Positions 7,056 to 16,057 of a stretch of 64,000 nt of DNA are shown piece by piece. This DNA is from Candidatus Nitricoxidivorans perseverans (GTDB lineage: Bacteria > Pseudomonadota > Gammaproteobacteria > Burkholderiales > Rhodocyclaceae). The notes under the pieces were generated by a model. The model was not told the DNA's origin. It worked only from the letters and a program-made list of their open reading frames with translations, and did no database searches. Location of the stretch: positions 248,001 through 312,000 of the forward strand of contig CP107246.1 in the NCBI GenBank assembly GCA_030246985.1, written 5' to 3'. Made by a program: the position numbers and the translations under genes. Positions within the stretch are counted from its first letter, which is position 1, and each line of letters opens with the position of its first letter.

Positions 7056-8270
7056 CTACGCGGCGACATGCGCAGTCGCTTCGGTGGGTTCCTGCTTCAT
7101 TGAGCGGCCTAAATGCACCGACTCTCCACAGGCTAACAAGCGGTGTCCCCGCTCTAAAACGTTGATCGCGCCGACTAGGTCTGCGTTGTTTTCGTAGCCG
7201 CACTCGATACACTCGAATTTGGCTTGCGTCTGGCGATTTTCTGCCGAGATATACCCACATGCCGGACACACCTGGCTGGTGTTCTGCGGCGGCACTGCGA
7301 TGAGATACCCGCCCTGCCAGCCCAGCTTGTAATCCAGTTGCCGCCTGAATTCTCCCCATCCCTGATCGAGAATGGATCGGTTTAGTCCCGACTTCTGTCG
7401 CACCTGCTTACCGGGCTGCTCGGCATTGCCTTTGCTGGACTTGGACATATTCCGAATCTGCAAATCTTCGATACACACGACCGCGTGGTTTTGGCTGATC
7501 GTCGTTGAAGCTTTATGCAGGAAGTCCTTTCGGGCATTACGGATGTCGATGTTAACTTGCGTAACCTTGGCTTTCGCCCTCTTCCAATTACTGCTGAACT
7601 TTACTTTCCGCGCCATGCGGCGCTGGTACTTCGCCAGTCGGTGCTGGTGTTTCTTGATGCTACCCAGCGGATCAAGGTAGCTGCCATCGCTCAAGGTGGC
7701 AAAACGTACAATCCCCATATCGATTCCGACGACGCCGCCTTGCGGCAGCGGTGTCTCGATTTCTCTGCGGGTCTGAACAGATATAAACCACTTGCCGCCC
7801 GACTGAATGACAGTGACGTTACGCAGTTCGCCGAATGCTTCACGGCTGTTTCGATAACGCAGCCAGCCCAGCTTGGGCAATAAGATACGGCCATTGGCCT
7901 GATCAAGCTTGATCTGTTTCGGATCGGGGTAGCGAAAGGTGTCGCCCATACCTTTCTTCTTGAAGCGCGGGAAGTCGGCGCGCTTGGTGAAGAAGTTTTT
8001 GTACGCTTTCTCCAAATCCTTCAGTGCATGCTGCAATGGGTGAACCGGCGCATCTTTGAGCCATGTTGTTTCCGTGCTGTTGCGCCATTCAGTGAGCTGC
8101 TTGGCCATCGCCACGTAACCGATGAACTTGCCCCCCGCTTCGTGATTCTCCTTCTGTATAGCCAGCGCCTTGTTGAAGACGAAGCGGCAGGCCCCGGCGA
8201 AACGCCGCAACTGACGCTGCTGTTCACCGTTGGGCATGAGCTCGTATTTGTAGGCTTGGAGTCGCTCCAT
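7056..8270 (-). CDS. tnpB: TnpB, RNA-guided RuvC-like nuclease of IS200/IS605 elements
   Basis: 404 residues, full length for the family. An N-terminal helix-turn-helix region opens with [13 protein letters not shown]. The RuvC triad is intact: Asp184 in GIDMG, Glu268 in CIEDL and Asp364 in [11 protein letters not shown]. The zinc ribbon is complete: Cys335/Cys338 (CPACGY) and Cys354/Cys357 (CIECGY). Members of this family cut DNA next to a short target-adjacent motif guided by an RNA from the element end. Nothing suggests decay, although its tnpA partner is dead. Confidence 0.92.
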   Translation of the reverse strand: MERLQAYKYELMPNGEQQRQLRRFAGACRFVFNKALAIQKENHEAGGKFIGYVAMAKQLTEWRNSTETTWLKDAPVHPLQHALKDLEKAYKNFFTKRADFPRFKKKGMGDTFRYPDPKQIKLDQANGRILLPKLGWLRYRNSREAFGELRNVTVIQSGGKWFISVQTRREIETPLPQGGVVGIDMGIVRFATLSDGSYLDPLGSIKKHQHRLAKYQRRMARKVKFSSNWKRAKAKVTQVNIDIRNARKDFLHKASTTISQNHAVVCIEDLQIRNMSKSSKGNAEQPGKQVRQKSGLNRSILDQGWGEFRRQLDYKLGWQGGYLIAVPPQNTSQVCPACGYISAENRQTQAKFECIECGYENNADLVGAINVLERGHRLLACGESVHLGRSMKQEPTEATAHVAA

Positions 8271-8305
8271 GTTTGGAATTGTACTTTTGGCCTATAAGTA
8301 ACGAC

Positions 8306-8512
8306 AATGATATTCGCTACGGCAGACACTGTGATTTTCTGATGCACGTCCACTTGGTCTTTGTGACCAAATATCGCCGAAAGGTATTCACCGTGGCGAT
8401 ATTGGATGAACTGCACGGCATCTTTGCCAGCGTATGCACCGACTTCGAGTCTGAACTAATGGAGTTCGACGGTGAAGACGACCAAGTTCACCTACGGGTG
8501 AACTACCGGCAA
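8306..8512 (+). pseudogene. tnpA: TnpA (Y1 HUH transposase) remnant
   Basis: About 69 codons match the N-terminal half of IS200-type TnpA (IRYGRHC, MHVHLVFVTKYRRKVF, LMEFDGE). The later HUH motif, expected as DHVHL, reads DQVHL, so the first metal-binding His is lost. After VNYRQ similarity stops and the C-terminal half with the catalytic Tyr is missing. The frame itself runs on to 8623 with unrelated residues. The gene cannot encode an active transposase. Confidence 0.8.
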
Positions 8513-8917
8513 CGCGGGTCTGGTGCACGCCTGATTACTGCTAGCCGGCCCCCTGCAGTCGGTTTTGCCGTTCCATGCGCTCTTGGGCATCCAGTGAAAG
8601 CCGTGCGGTCGGATTGGCCTTGAGCCAGACTGAATCAGTCATAACTCTGGCCGCAGGGTTCTCAGATCACCTGAGTTCCGCTGGCAAATAATGCGTGGGC
8701 ATCCCCTTGTGGCCCGCTCGCATCAAAGAATATCCGTTCCTGTGCGACCAGATTCGACACGCTTACCGATTCGATCAGCCCCCAATATCGATGGCTCATC
8801 TGGCGAGCTTGGCTTGTGATCAAATCTCTTCAGCTAATCTATCGGTGGCCCGGTACTGTCGTGGTTATGCCGGGTGAGATACCATGCAAGACTTGGGGAT
8901 AAAGCGGGATCGGGATA
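8513..8917. other. Intergenic stretch between broken tnpA and the Hhe-like gene
   Basis: About 400 nt with no convincing gene. A 5+5 inverted repeat (CTCAG, CTGAG) sits at 8661-8675. A weak promoter-like pair for the large gene downstream is TTGTGA 8814-8819 and TAATCT 8835-8840, but the 15-nt spacer is short. A 60-codon frame at 8695-8877 has no recognisable character. This may be scrambled element-end DNA. Confidence 0.4.
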
Positions 8918-11900
8918 ATGGAAGAACAACAAACCGGCGAATACCAAGCCAATGACGCCGACGCGATAATCGGGGAAATATTTTCAGGTGGAATTACCGT
9001 CGGCGAGGCCATCGAAAGACTACGAACGCGTCTGCTGGATCTCTCGTCGCGTAACCGGCTGCTCAACTACCGCCACCCCAAGGGTCGCAGCGTCCAGATT
9101 GCGGACAACCCGAACCTGAATCTGGTATTCGACCGGCTGATGGACGCCAAGGCCGTCCCTTTCAAATACGTCCCCGAGCCTGATCCCGACTCCTACGAGG
9201 GCAAGCGACCGGAGGCAAAACTCTACGCCGCGCGCCTTGGCATATCGACTTCCTTCGAGTTTCCGCCAAATCCGGAAGGTGCCAATGGTCACAGGCTGCA
9301 TGGCATCCAGACATTGCTGTATCCGGCTGACCTCGAGCGACAACTGCGCAAGATCGCAAGTGAGGCGAAGACGGCTATTGAGGAGACAGGATCCAATATG
9401 CTGTTCCTCGTGTTTGGTTTCCTGGAGTTTTACGACAGCGAAGACTCTGACAGGGCGATGATCGCCCCACTGCTTTCACTGCCTGTCTCGTTGGCGAAGG
9501 GTGGCCTTGACAGGGAGACCGGAACCTATCAGTACAGTGTTCTCCACAGCGGTGAGGACTTGGCCGAGAACCACACCCTGCGCGAGAAGATGCGCCGCGA
9601 CTTCATGCTCACCCTTCCTGAATACGAGGAAGAGGAGGAGCCGGAATCCTACTTTACGAGAATCGAGCAGTCCATTTCGAAAAAGCGCCGCTGGAAGGTG
9701 CGCCGTCAGATAACACTCGGCATGCTCTCGTTCGGGAAACTCGCCATATGGTCTGATCTCGACTCGAAGAAGAATCCCGGCCTGTTGCAGAGCGAACTGG
9801 TCAAGTCCGTGTTTTCCGGTGGCGAAGGCGGTGGTGGTGGCGGACTGCATGCAGAGGACTACCGCATTGACGAGCGGCCGGAGGCGATGCAGCCGCTCAT
9901 CTTCGATGCCGACTCATCCCAGCACAGCGCGATCATTGACGTGCTCTCCGGCAAGAATCTGGTGGTCAACGGCCCCCCGGGAACCGGAAAGTCGCAAACC
10001 ATCACCAACATAATCGCCGCTGCCTTGTCCAAGGGTAAGAAGGTGTTGTTCGTCTCCGAGAAACTGGCGGCCCTTGAGGTGGTGCGACATCGACTCAACC
10101 ATGCTGGCCTTGGGCATTTCTGTCTCGAACTGCATTCGCACAAGACGCAGAAGAAAAAGTTCCTCGAGGACATCCAGGCTCGCATCGAGCAACGGTTCCC
10201 TGCGCCTGCGCAGTTTCAAGCAAAGATGGCCACGCTACAGCGGCAGAAAGCGGAGCTTGCCCGCTATGCCGAGTTGATGGGGAGCCGGATCGGCAACTCC
10301 ATCGGCCTGACGGTCAACGAGATATTCTGGGCGGCCGAGCGACGCAGGCAGGAACTCGGGGAGGTGTCGGCGGCGGTCAATGCCATCGGGTTCAAGGACG
10401 CGTCCGGATGGACACACGACGACATAGAGTCGAGGAGATCGCGGCTCGCCGCTTTGGCGGAACTTCACGACGCTATCGGCGGACGGTTCGATCAGAGCCA
10501 TCCATGGTGGGGGTTCCGACCCAATCCACTGGCTCCGTCTGACGACGAGGCCATCGCAAGGATTGTCTCATCTGCCTTGGACGGGGCACTTGCTGCGAAC
10601 GCTGCCGCTGCTCAGGCAGTCGATTTCTTCGGATTCAGCGAACAGCCCGACGCCGCGTCAGCGACGAAGATCAAAGCGTCACTGGCCCTCGCCCCTGATG
10701 TACCCGAAGGGGTGGAGCCGTCATTGCTGCCAAGGATGTTCGACCCGGATGCCGATCCGAAGGGGCAGCGCAGTTCGAGGCTTCTCTCGGACGTGGCCAA
10801 CGGGGTCGAGAAGGCGCGCAGGCTGTTCAATTCGGCCGCCGAGGTGCTTGCCGACGGCGAGCGCCTGCCGGGGAATCAAATGGCGGAGGTGCGCCAACTC
10901 GCTGAGCGTAGGAAACTGTCCAAGCCCCTGCTGGATGCCGACATTGGGGACGCGATCCAGTCGGTGTCCCGTCTTGAGAGGGCAATTGACGATACTTTGG
11001 CTGCAGTGCGGACATCGAGGGCTCCATATGGTCCTGCCGGTAAGGGTGCGTTCGACGCGTTCGTAGCAAACTGCGGGTTTGCCAATTCATTGGGTTTGGC
11101 TCCGTTCTCTGCTGACCGACTGGCCGCCAGGGCATCATCTATCCTTGCCGCCTGCAAGCCCCTTTCTGAGGCTCTAGCCAGGATTGGGGCCATCGCGACC
11201 AAGCGAGGGCTGCCTTTCGACGGCACCCCCGACGCCATTGCCCGTCTCGCCGATCCCGATGGACTTCCCGGGCTTTCACGGGATGCCGACGTCTCCTTTG
11301 AATCCCTTGCCGAGGCTCGGCGCCTTGCGGCCTTTCCGCTTGCCGACAAATCCGTGACCGAACTCATCCGGCTCAACGCCATGCTGGATGAGGAATTGGC
11401 CGCCTGCGGAGACTCCCTCGAACGGTGCCGCTTGTCTGCGGAGCGCATGGGTGTCACGTTTGACTCGACAGAGCGCTCGATTGCCGAACTCGTGGCAATT
11501 GCCAAGGTGTGTTCTACGGCCCCCGCCGATCTACTCGAATACCGCCGCCAGACTTTCGGTCATGCAAGAACGGCTGAACTCATCGAAGAGGCCAAGAACG
11601 CCCTTGCGGCCGAGCGGAGCGGTAGAGCAAGATTCGAGGAGGTTATTTACCTTGACTCTTTGCCGCCGGTCTCGGAGATCAAAACGTCCGTCGCGGCCCT
11701 CCGCCGCAAGGATGGGTTCTTCGCGTTCTTCGACGGGGAATGGCGCAGGGCAAGAAAGCTGCATGTCGGTATATCGAGGGAAAAGCGGAAATTGACGTCC
11801 AGACAGCGCGCGGACGAACTTGCAGCCCTCGCGGCCTGGATCGACGCCAAGGATGCCTTCGTCTCAAACATCGAGTACCGCGAATGTTTCGGGGGGTTGT

Positions 11901-14900
11901 TCCGCGGGCTTGACACCGACACGGCTCGGATGGACAAGCTCAACGAGTGGTATGTCTCGTCGAGGTTTTCGATGGCGGAGTGCCCAGGCCTTGCCGAGCG
12001 GTTTGACCTGACTGCCGTATCCGCCGAACGGGTGGCGGAGCTTTCCGCCAAGGTAGATGCGATCTTGTCCGACGCTCGCAGGCTGGAAGAGGCCGAGGCG
12101 GCCGTCAGGGGCATCTTCGGGGCGGACGTGGCGGGGTTCCGCGAGGCGAAGTCCAAAGGGTGGGATGCAGCCCTGGAGACTCTTCGGCGTGCGGCCGGCA
12201 GCATTTCCACCGTCATTGGGTTCTTCTCAGGAAAGTCGGATCTCAGTCTTTCACCGAGGGACGCCCTCCGCCTCATGGAGGCAAGGGCAGACCTTACTGC
12301 TGCAGCTGCCGACCTGGAGTCGATCATGCGGGGTGGGAACTCCCTGCGCGACGCTGGAGGAGATGAATTGGGATGGCTGGCCGATCTTGCTGGCGGACCT
12401 TGGCAGCATGTTCTTCAGGAGGTTTCTTCAAAGGCGTCCAAGGTGGCCGAGACCGCATCACAGGCCCTCTCGTTCGCTGAGGGCGAATGCCCCTTGTCTG
12501 TGGCTGAGACCTTTGCGCGGAGCAAGTCGGAACTTGACGACGCCTGGGCCGGAGTTGCCGGGTTGCCGCAATGGAACCGCTTTAATGATTGGGCTTCGTT
12601 AGCCGATGTCGCCCGCGATGACGCGGCCGCGGCCAGAAAGGTGCTGGAACGCATTTCCTCGTTTGCTCGGCAGGGAAGGTCTGCCCTGGAGGTGTTCCAG
12701 GCCTCCGACGAAGAAGCCGATGCACGATCCATTCTCGACAGGTTCGCCTCGTCAGACGATGTGCGGCGAATGCTCGGTGGTGTATTCGACGGAGCAGAAA
12801 CCGACCTTGATCGCCTGTCCGTGACACATGGATGGGGTGCCAAGGTGTGCGCGATTGAACTTCCTTCAGCCGTTCGTCGCAGGCTGCTGTCTGGAGACGC
12901 GGGCGAGGCTTTAGCTGAATCCAGGCGTCTCTACGGAACTATTGCGGACGGATGCAGTAAGGCCCGGGATGCCGTCGAATCGCTTTCATCCTATGGATCC
13001 TTCTCATGGGACGAGTGGCAGGGGCAGGCGCGTGGAGTGTCAGGCGGCGATCTCCCGTCTGAGATCCTTGCCAGGCTGGAAGCCGTCTCGGCCGTCCCGG
13101 GATCCGTCCTCCCCTGGTCGAAATACCTCTCTCTTCGTCAAGAGGCAAGACAAGAGGGGCTGGCCTACTTCGTGGCAGCGCTTGAGTCCGGCAAGATTCC
13201 GTCAGAGTGCCTAGCCTCGGCGTTTGAGCTTTCAGCCTACCAGTCTATTGGCAGATCGGTATACCAGTCATACCCCGAACTATCCCGATTCAACGGATCT
13301 GCCCATGACAAGACCCGGGCAGACTACCGGTACCTTGATGCGGAAATCGTCTCTCTCACAGGAAAGGATTTTGCGAGCCAGATCGACCGCCGTACCACCG
13401 TCCCAGAGGGGCAGCGGGGTACCACTGTCGGTGACTTCACCGACATGCAGTTACTGCGTCGGGAGATCAACAAGCAGCGCAGGCACATCCCAATCAGACA
13501 ATTGGTCAGGCGTGCGGGATTGGCACTCCAGGAACTCAAACCCTGTTTCATGATGGGGCCGCTGTCGGTAGCCCAGTATCTTGAGCAGGGCGCGTTGAGG
13601 TTCGATCTAGTGGTCATGGACGAGGCGTCGCAGTTACGGCCCGAGGAGGCCATTGGGGCCATCGCGCGAGGGACGCAACTCGTCGTTGTCGGCGACCCCA
13701 AGCAGTTGCCTCCGACCAGTTTCTTCGATCGCATGGTGGATGGTTCCGACGACGAGGAGGACGATGAGGCCCCGGCTGCGATCAGTGGCATGGAGAGCAT
13801 CCTAGACATCTGTCAGCAACTCTTCACTCCAGTGCGCAGCTTGCGCTGGCACTACCGCTCCCACCACGAGTCGCTCATCGCGTTCTCCAATCACCATTTC
13901 TACAAGAACCTGATCGTGTTTCCGTCGCCCTATGCGAAGAACCCGGGGCTCGGGGTGAAATACCGCTACGTCAAGGGAGGCGCATACAAGGACAGGCAGA
14001 ACGCCCCGGAGGCGCAGCGCGTGGTGGACGCAGTGCTTGAGCACATGATCAGGCGACCGGACGAATCGCTCGGTGTGGTCACGCTCAACCAGACCCAGCG
14101 GGAACTCATAGAGGAACTGCTCGACAAAAAACTCAAGACGTTCGACGAGGGGGCCGATTTCATGGGCCGTTGGGAGGCTGAGGGATGGCCGTTCTTCGTC
14201 AAGAACTTGGAGAACGTCCAGGGCGACGAGCGAGACGTGATTTTCATATCCACCACGTTCGGCAAGGCGCCCGGCACGGACAAGGTGCGACAGAACTTCG
14301 GCCCCATCAGCCGTCCCGACGGGTGGCGCCGTCTCAATGTGCTCTTCACCCGCTCGAAGAGGAGGATTGAACTTTTTACGTCCATGGCTCCCGAGGACAT
14401 CGTGGTCGATGCGCGCACTCCGCTCGGTACAAAGGCCCTGCGTGACTATCTGGATTTTGCCAAGCGCGGTGTTCTTGTCTCCACCGACGAGGGGGAGCGC
14501 GATCCGGACAGCGACTTCGAGGTGTCCGTTGCCAACGTTATATCCTCAATGGGCTATGAGGTTAAACCGCAACTTGGTGTTGCCGGGTTCTTCATCGACA
14601 TGGCTGTGCGTAATCCAGACAGGCCCGGGGAATTCCTCGCCGGAATCGAATGCGATGGCGCTACTTACCACAGCGGCTTTTCTGTTCGCGACCGGGATCG
14701 CATCCGCCAAGAGATTCTCGAGTCCCTGGGATGGAAGGGACGCATCCACCGTATTTGGTCGACAGACTGGTTCTACGATCCGCGTAGGGCAATTGCGAGG
14801 CTTCGCGAATTCCTTGAAGAGCGTCGCCGAATATCGGCATCGGAGGATCCGGGTGAATGGGATGATGAGATCCTGGTCGATGAGATCGACGAGGCCGTCG

Positions 14901-15208
14901 AAAATCAGGTGGCCGAGGAGGTGGCGGAGGCCATCGCAGCTGAATCCGACTCCAGCGAAGACCTGTTCGTCGAGGTTGGGGATCGTGTCACCTATTGCCC
15001 GCTCGATGCCCCAAATGACAGGCACAGTGTTCTGATCGTGGACAGTGCTAGCAACGTCAAGATGGGCATCGTCAACGAGGAAACGCCTCTTGCCCAAGCC
15101 TTACTCGGGATGTCCCCCGGCGACATAGGTATTTTGGATATTCCAGGCCAGAAACCCCGGCAACTTCACGTGCTGAAAATCCAGCGCCAAGAAGAACTTC
15201 TTACCTGA
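8918..15208 (+). CDS. hhe: DUF4011-SF1 helicase-Vsr/DUF559-like nuclease (Hhe-type antiphage protein) with GreA-like tail
   Basis: 2,096 residues. The DUF4011 N-terminus carries LRTRLLDLSSRNRLLNYRHP near residue 35. SF1 helicase motifs: Walker A GPPGTGKSQ 352-360; Walker B VVMDEAS near 1565 followed by GDPKQLPPT; LRWHYRS near 1642; NVQGDERDVIFIS near 1766; RRLNVLFTRSKRR near 1804. About 1,000 mostly helical residues separate motifs Ia and II. A PD-(D/E)XK-like nuclease follows (1868-1970; Asp1894 in FFIDMAV, then GIECDG and YHS). Residues 2018-2091 match the GreA/GreB C-terminal domain. This domain order is the one described as the Hhe defence system by Gao and co-workers (2020), as I recall. 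It stands alone between an IS remnant and conjugation genes. Confidence 0.88.
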   Translation: MEEQQTGEYQANDADAIIGEIFSGGITVGEAIERLRTRLLDLSSRNRLLNYRHPKGRSVQIADNPNLNLVFDRLMDAKAVPFKYVPEPDPDSYEGKRPEAKLYAARLGISTSFEFPPNPEGANGHRLHGIQTLLYPADLERQLRKIASEAKTAIEETGSNMLFLVFGFLEFYDSEDSDRAMIAPLLSLPVSLAKGGLDRETGTYQYSVLHSGEDLAENHTLREKMRRDFMLTLPEYEEEEEPESYFTRIEQSISKKRRWKVRRQITLGMLSFGKLAIWSDLDSKKNPGLLQSELVKSVFSGGEGGGGGGLHAEDYRIDERPEAMQPLIFDADSSQHSAIIDVLSGKNLVVNGPPGTGKSQTITNIIAAALSKGKKVLFVSEKLAALEVVRHRLNHAGLGHFCLELHSHKTQKKKFLEDIQARIEQRFPAPAQFQAKMATLQRQKAELARYAELMGSRIGNSIGLTVNEIFWAAERRRQELGEVSAAVNAIGFKDASGWTHDDIESRRSRLAALAELHDAIGGRFDQSHPWWGFRPNPLAPSDDEAIARIVSSALDGALAANAAAAQAVDFFGFSEQPDAASATKIKASLALAPDVPEGVEPSLLPRMFDPDADPKGQRSSRLLSDVANGVEKARRLFNSAAEVLADGERLPGNQMAEVRQLAERRKLSKPLLDADIGDAIQSVSRLERAIDDTLAAVRTSRAPYGPAGKGAFDAFVANCGFANSLGLAPFSADRLAARASSILAACKPLSEALARIGAIATKRGLPFDGTPDAIARLADPDGLPGLSRDADVSFESLAEARRLAAFPLADKSVTELIRLNAMLDEELAACGDSLERCRLSAERMGVTFDSTERSIAELVAIAKVCSTAPADLLEYRRQTFGHARTAELIEEAKNALAAERSGRARFEEVIYLDSLPPVSEIKTSVAALRRKDGFFAFFDGEWRRARKLHVGISREKRKLTSRQRADELAALAAWIDAKDAFVSNIEYRECFGGLFRGLDTDTARMDKLNEWYVSSRFSMAECPGLAERFDLTAVSAERVAELSAKVDAILSDARRLEEAEAAVRGIFGADVAGFREAKSKGWDAALETLRRAAGSISTVIGFFSGKSDLSLSPRDALRLMEARADLTAAAADLESIMRGGNSLRDAGGDELGWLADLAGGPWQHVLQEVSSKASKVAETASQALSFAEGECPLSVAETFARSKSELDDAWAGVAGLPQWNRFNDWASLADVARDDAAAARKVLERISSFARQGRSALEVFQASDEEADARSILDRFASSDDVRRMLGGVFDGAETDLDRLSVTHGWGAKVCAIELPSAVRRRLLSGDAGEALAESRRLYGTIADGCSKARDAVESLSSYGSFSWDEWQGQARGVSGGDLPSEILARLEAVSAVPGSVLPWSKYLSLRQEARQEGLAYFVAALESGKIPSECLASAFELSAYQSIGRSVYQSYPELSRFNGSAHDKTRADYRYLDAEIVSLTGKDFASQIDRRTTVPEGQRGTTVGDFTDMQLLRREINKQRRHIPIRQLVRRAGLALQELKPCFMMGPLSVAQYLEQGALRFDLVVMDEASQLRPEEAIGAIARGTQLVVVGDPKQLPPTSFFDRMVDGSDDEEDDEAPAAISGMESILDICQQLFTPVRSLRWHYRSHHESLIAFSNHHFYKNLIVFPSPYAKNPGLGVKYRYVKGGAYKDRQNAPEAQRVVDAVLEHMIRRPDESLGVVTLNQTQRELIEELLDKKLKTFDEGADFMGRWEAEGWPFFVKNLENVQGDERDVIFISTTFGKAPGTDKVRQNFGPISRPDGWRRLNVLFTRSKRRIELFTSMAPEDIVVDARTPLGTKALRDYLDFAKRGVLVSTDEGERDPDSDFEVSVANVISSMGYEVKPQLGVAGFFIDMAVRNPDRPGEFLAGIECDGATYHSGFSVRDRDRIRQEILESLGWKGRIHRIWSTDWFYDPRRAIARLREFLEERRRISASEDPGEWDDEILVDEIDEAVENQVAEEVAEAIAAESDSSEDLFVEVGDRVTYCPLDAPNDRHSVLIVDSASNVKMGIVNEETPLAQALLGMSPGDIGILDIPGQKPRQLHVLKIQRQEELLT

Positions 15209-15279
15209 ATATTGATTCGCAATTCTTGCCGACATCCTTTTTGGCGTGAGTGTCCGTTTGTCGATATTGTTATCTTAGA

Positions 15280-15305
15280 GCAGAGAACCGCCGACGATTC
15301 TCTGC
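15280..15305. repeat. Inverted repeat after the Hhe-like gene
   Basis: GCAGAGAA at 15280-15287 and TTCTCTGC at 15298-15305 form a perfect 8-bp stem with a 10-nt loop. No T-run follows on either strand, so a simple terminator is not supported. A second short pair, CTATCG and CGATAG, lies at about 15331-15347. Either could be a weak terminator or a protein-binding site in the 222-nt gap before traW. Confidence 0.45.
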
Positions 15306-15430
15306 CGTAGCAGTTCGTAACTATCGGTTAATTTATCGATAGATAGTTTTAGCTGCTCTGAATCGAAAAGCTTCGGAAACGAGTGCTTTTAGCCTCCGAA
15401 TTGTTGGGGGCCGCGTGCAAACATTATCGA

Positions 15431-16057
15431 ATGGTCTTTCGTTCATCGTTTGCACTTCCTTTCTTGATTCTCACGATCAGCATTCCTCTTCGCGCTGAGG
15501 ATCTGGGCAGCCTTGGCCCCACCTACGAAATCATTGAGCGGGACCTGCTCGAGGTCATTCAGGACAAGTTTCGGCGCATGGATAAATCCGGCGAACTGTC
15601 CAAGATGCAGGAGGATTACAAGCGGCAAGTCATCGGTGCAATTGAGCGCCCCAAAGCAGTACGGGGCATACGAGCAACTGAAACTGCTCGAACCTTCTAT
15701 ATCGACCCGACATGGACGCTCGACAGAAATGTGGTGGATGAGAAGGGAAGGGTGCTCTTTCCTGCGGGAACCACAGTTAATCCGTTCGATTACGAGAAAC
15801 TATCCAAGACGCTTCTTTTCTTGGATGCGCGGGACAAGGGGCAGGTCGAGTTTGCGAAGCGATTTCTCTCGAGTGCTAAAGGCTTGGTCAAGCCGATTCT
15901 GGTGGGTGGTGAGCCGCTAAAACTCATGCGCGAGTGGAAGCGCGAGATTTTCTACGACCAAGGTGGCGCACTTACCCGTCGTTTCTCAATTACCCAATCC
16001 CCAGCCGTCGTGTCGCAGGAAGGGAAAAGACTTCGTGTTGATGAGATTCGTCTGTAA
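15431..16057 (+). CDS. traW: F-type conjugative transfer protein TraW
   Basis: 208 residues from ATG 15431; this start gives a proper signal peptide (MVFRSSFALPFLILTISIPLRA). The frame is open from GTG 15383 but the extra residues are not signal-like. The body, with TFYIDPTWTLDRNVVD, NPFDYEKLSKTLLFLDARD and PILVGGEPLKL, is characteristic of TraW, a periplasmic pilus-assembly protein of F-type type IV secretion. The traU start overlaps its end by 17 nt. Confidence 0.88.
   Translation: MVFRSSFALPFLILTISIPLRAEDLGSLGPTYEIIERDLLEVIQDKFRRMDKSGELSKMQEDYKRQVIGAIERPKAVRGIRATETARTFYIDPTWTLDRNVVDEKGRVLFPAGTTVNPFDYEKLSKTLLFLDARDKGQVEFAKRFLSSAKGLVKPILVGGEPLKLMREWKREIFYDQGGALTRRFSITQSPAVVSQEGKRLRVDEIRL

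Larger units (their letters stand above)
7014..8512 (-). mobile_element. IS200/IS605-type element remnant (tnpB intact, tnpA broken)
   Basis: Divergent tnpA (rightward) and tnpB (leftward) separated by about 35 nt is the IS605 arrangement. The left boundary is set by the subterminal hairpin and the flanking TTGACATCC typical of these ends (read on minus, GGATGTCAA). The right boundary is uncertain because tnpA is truncated and no matching end was recognised beyond it. Without Y1 transposase this copy cannot move by itself. Confidence 0.75.

Noticed and set aside
15280-15305. Inverted repeat as a Rho-independent terminator of the large helicase gene
   Set aside because: No T-run follows the stem on either strand; kept only as an inverted repeat.
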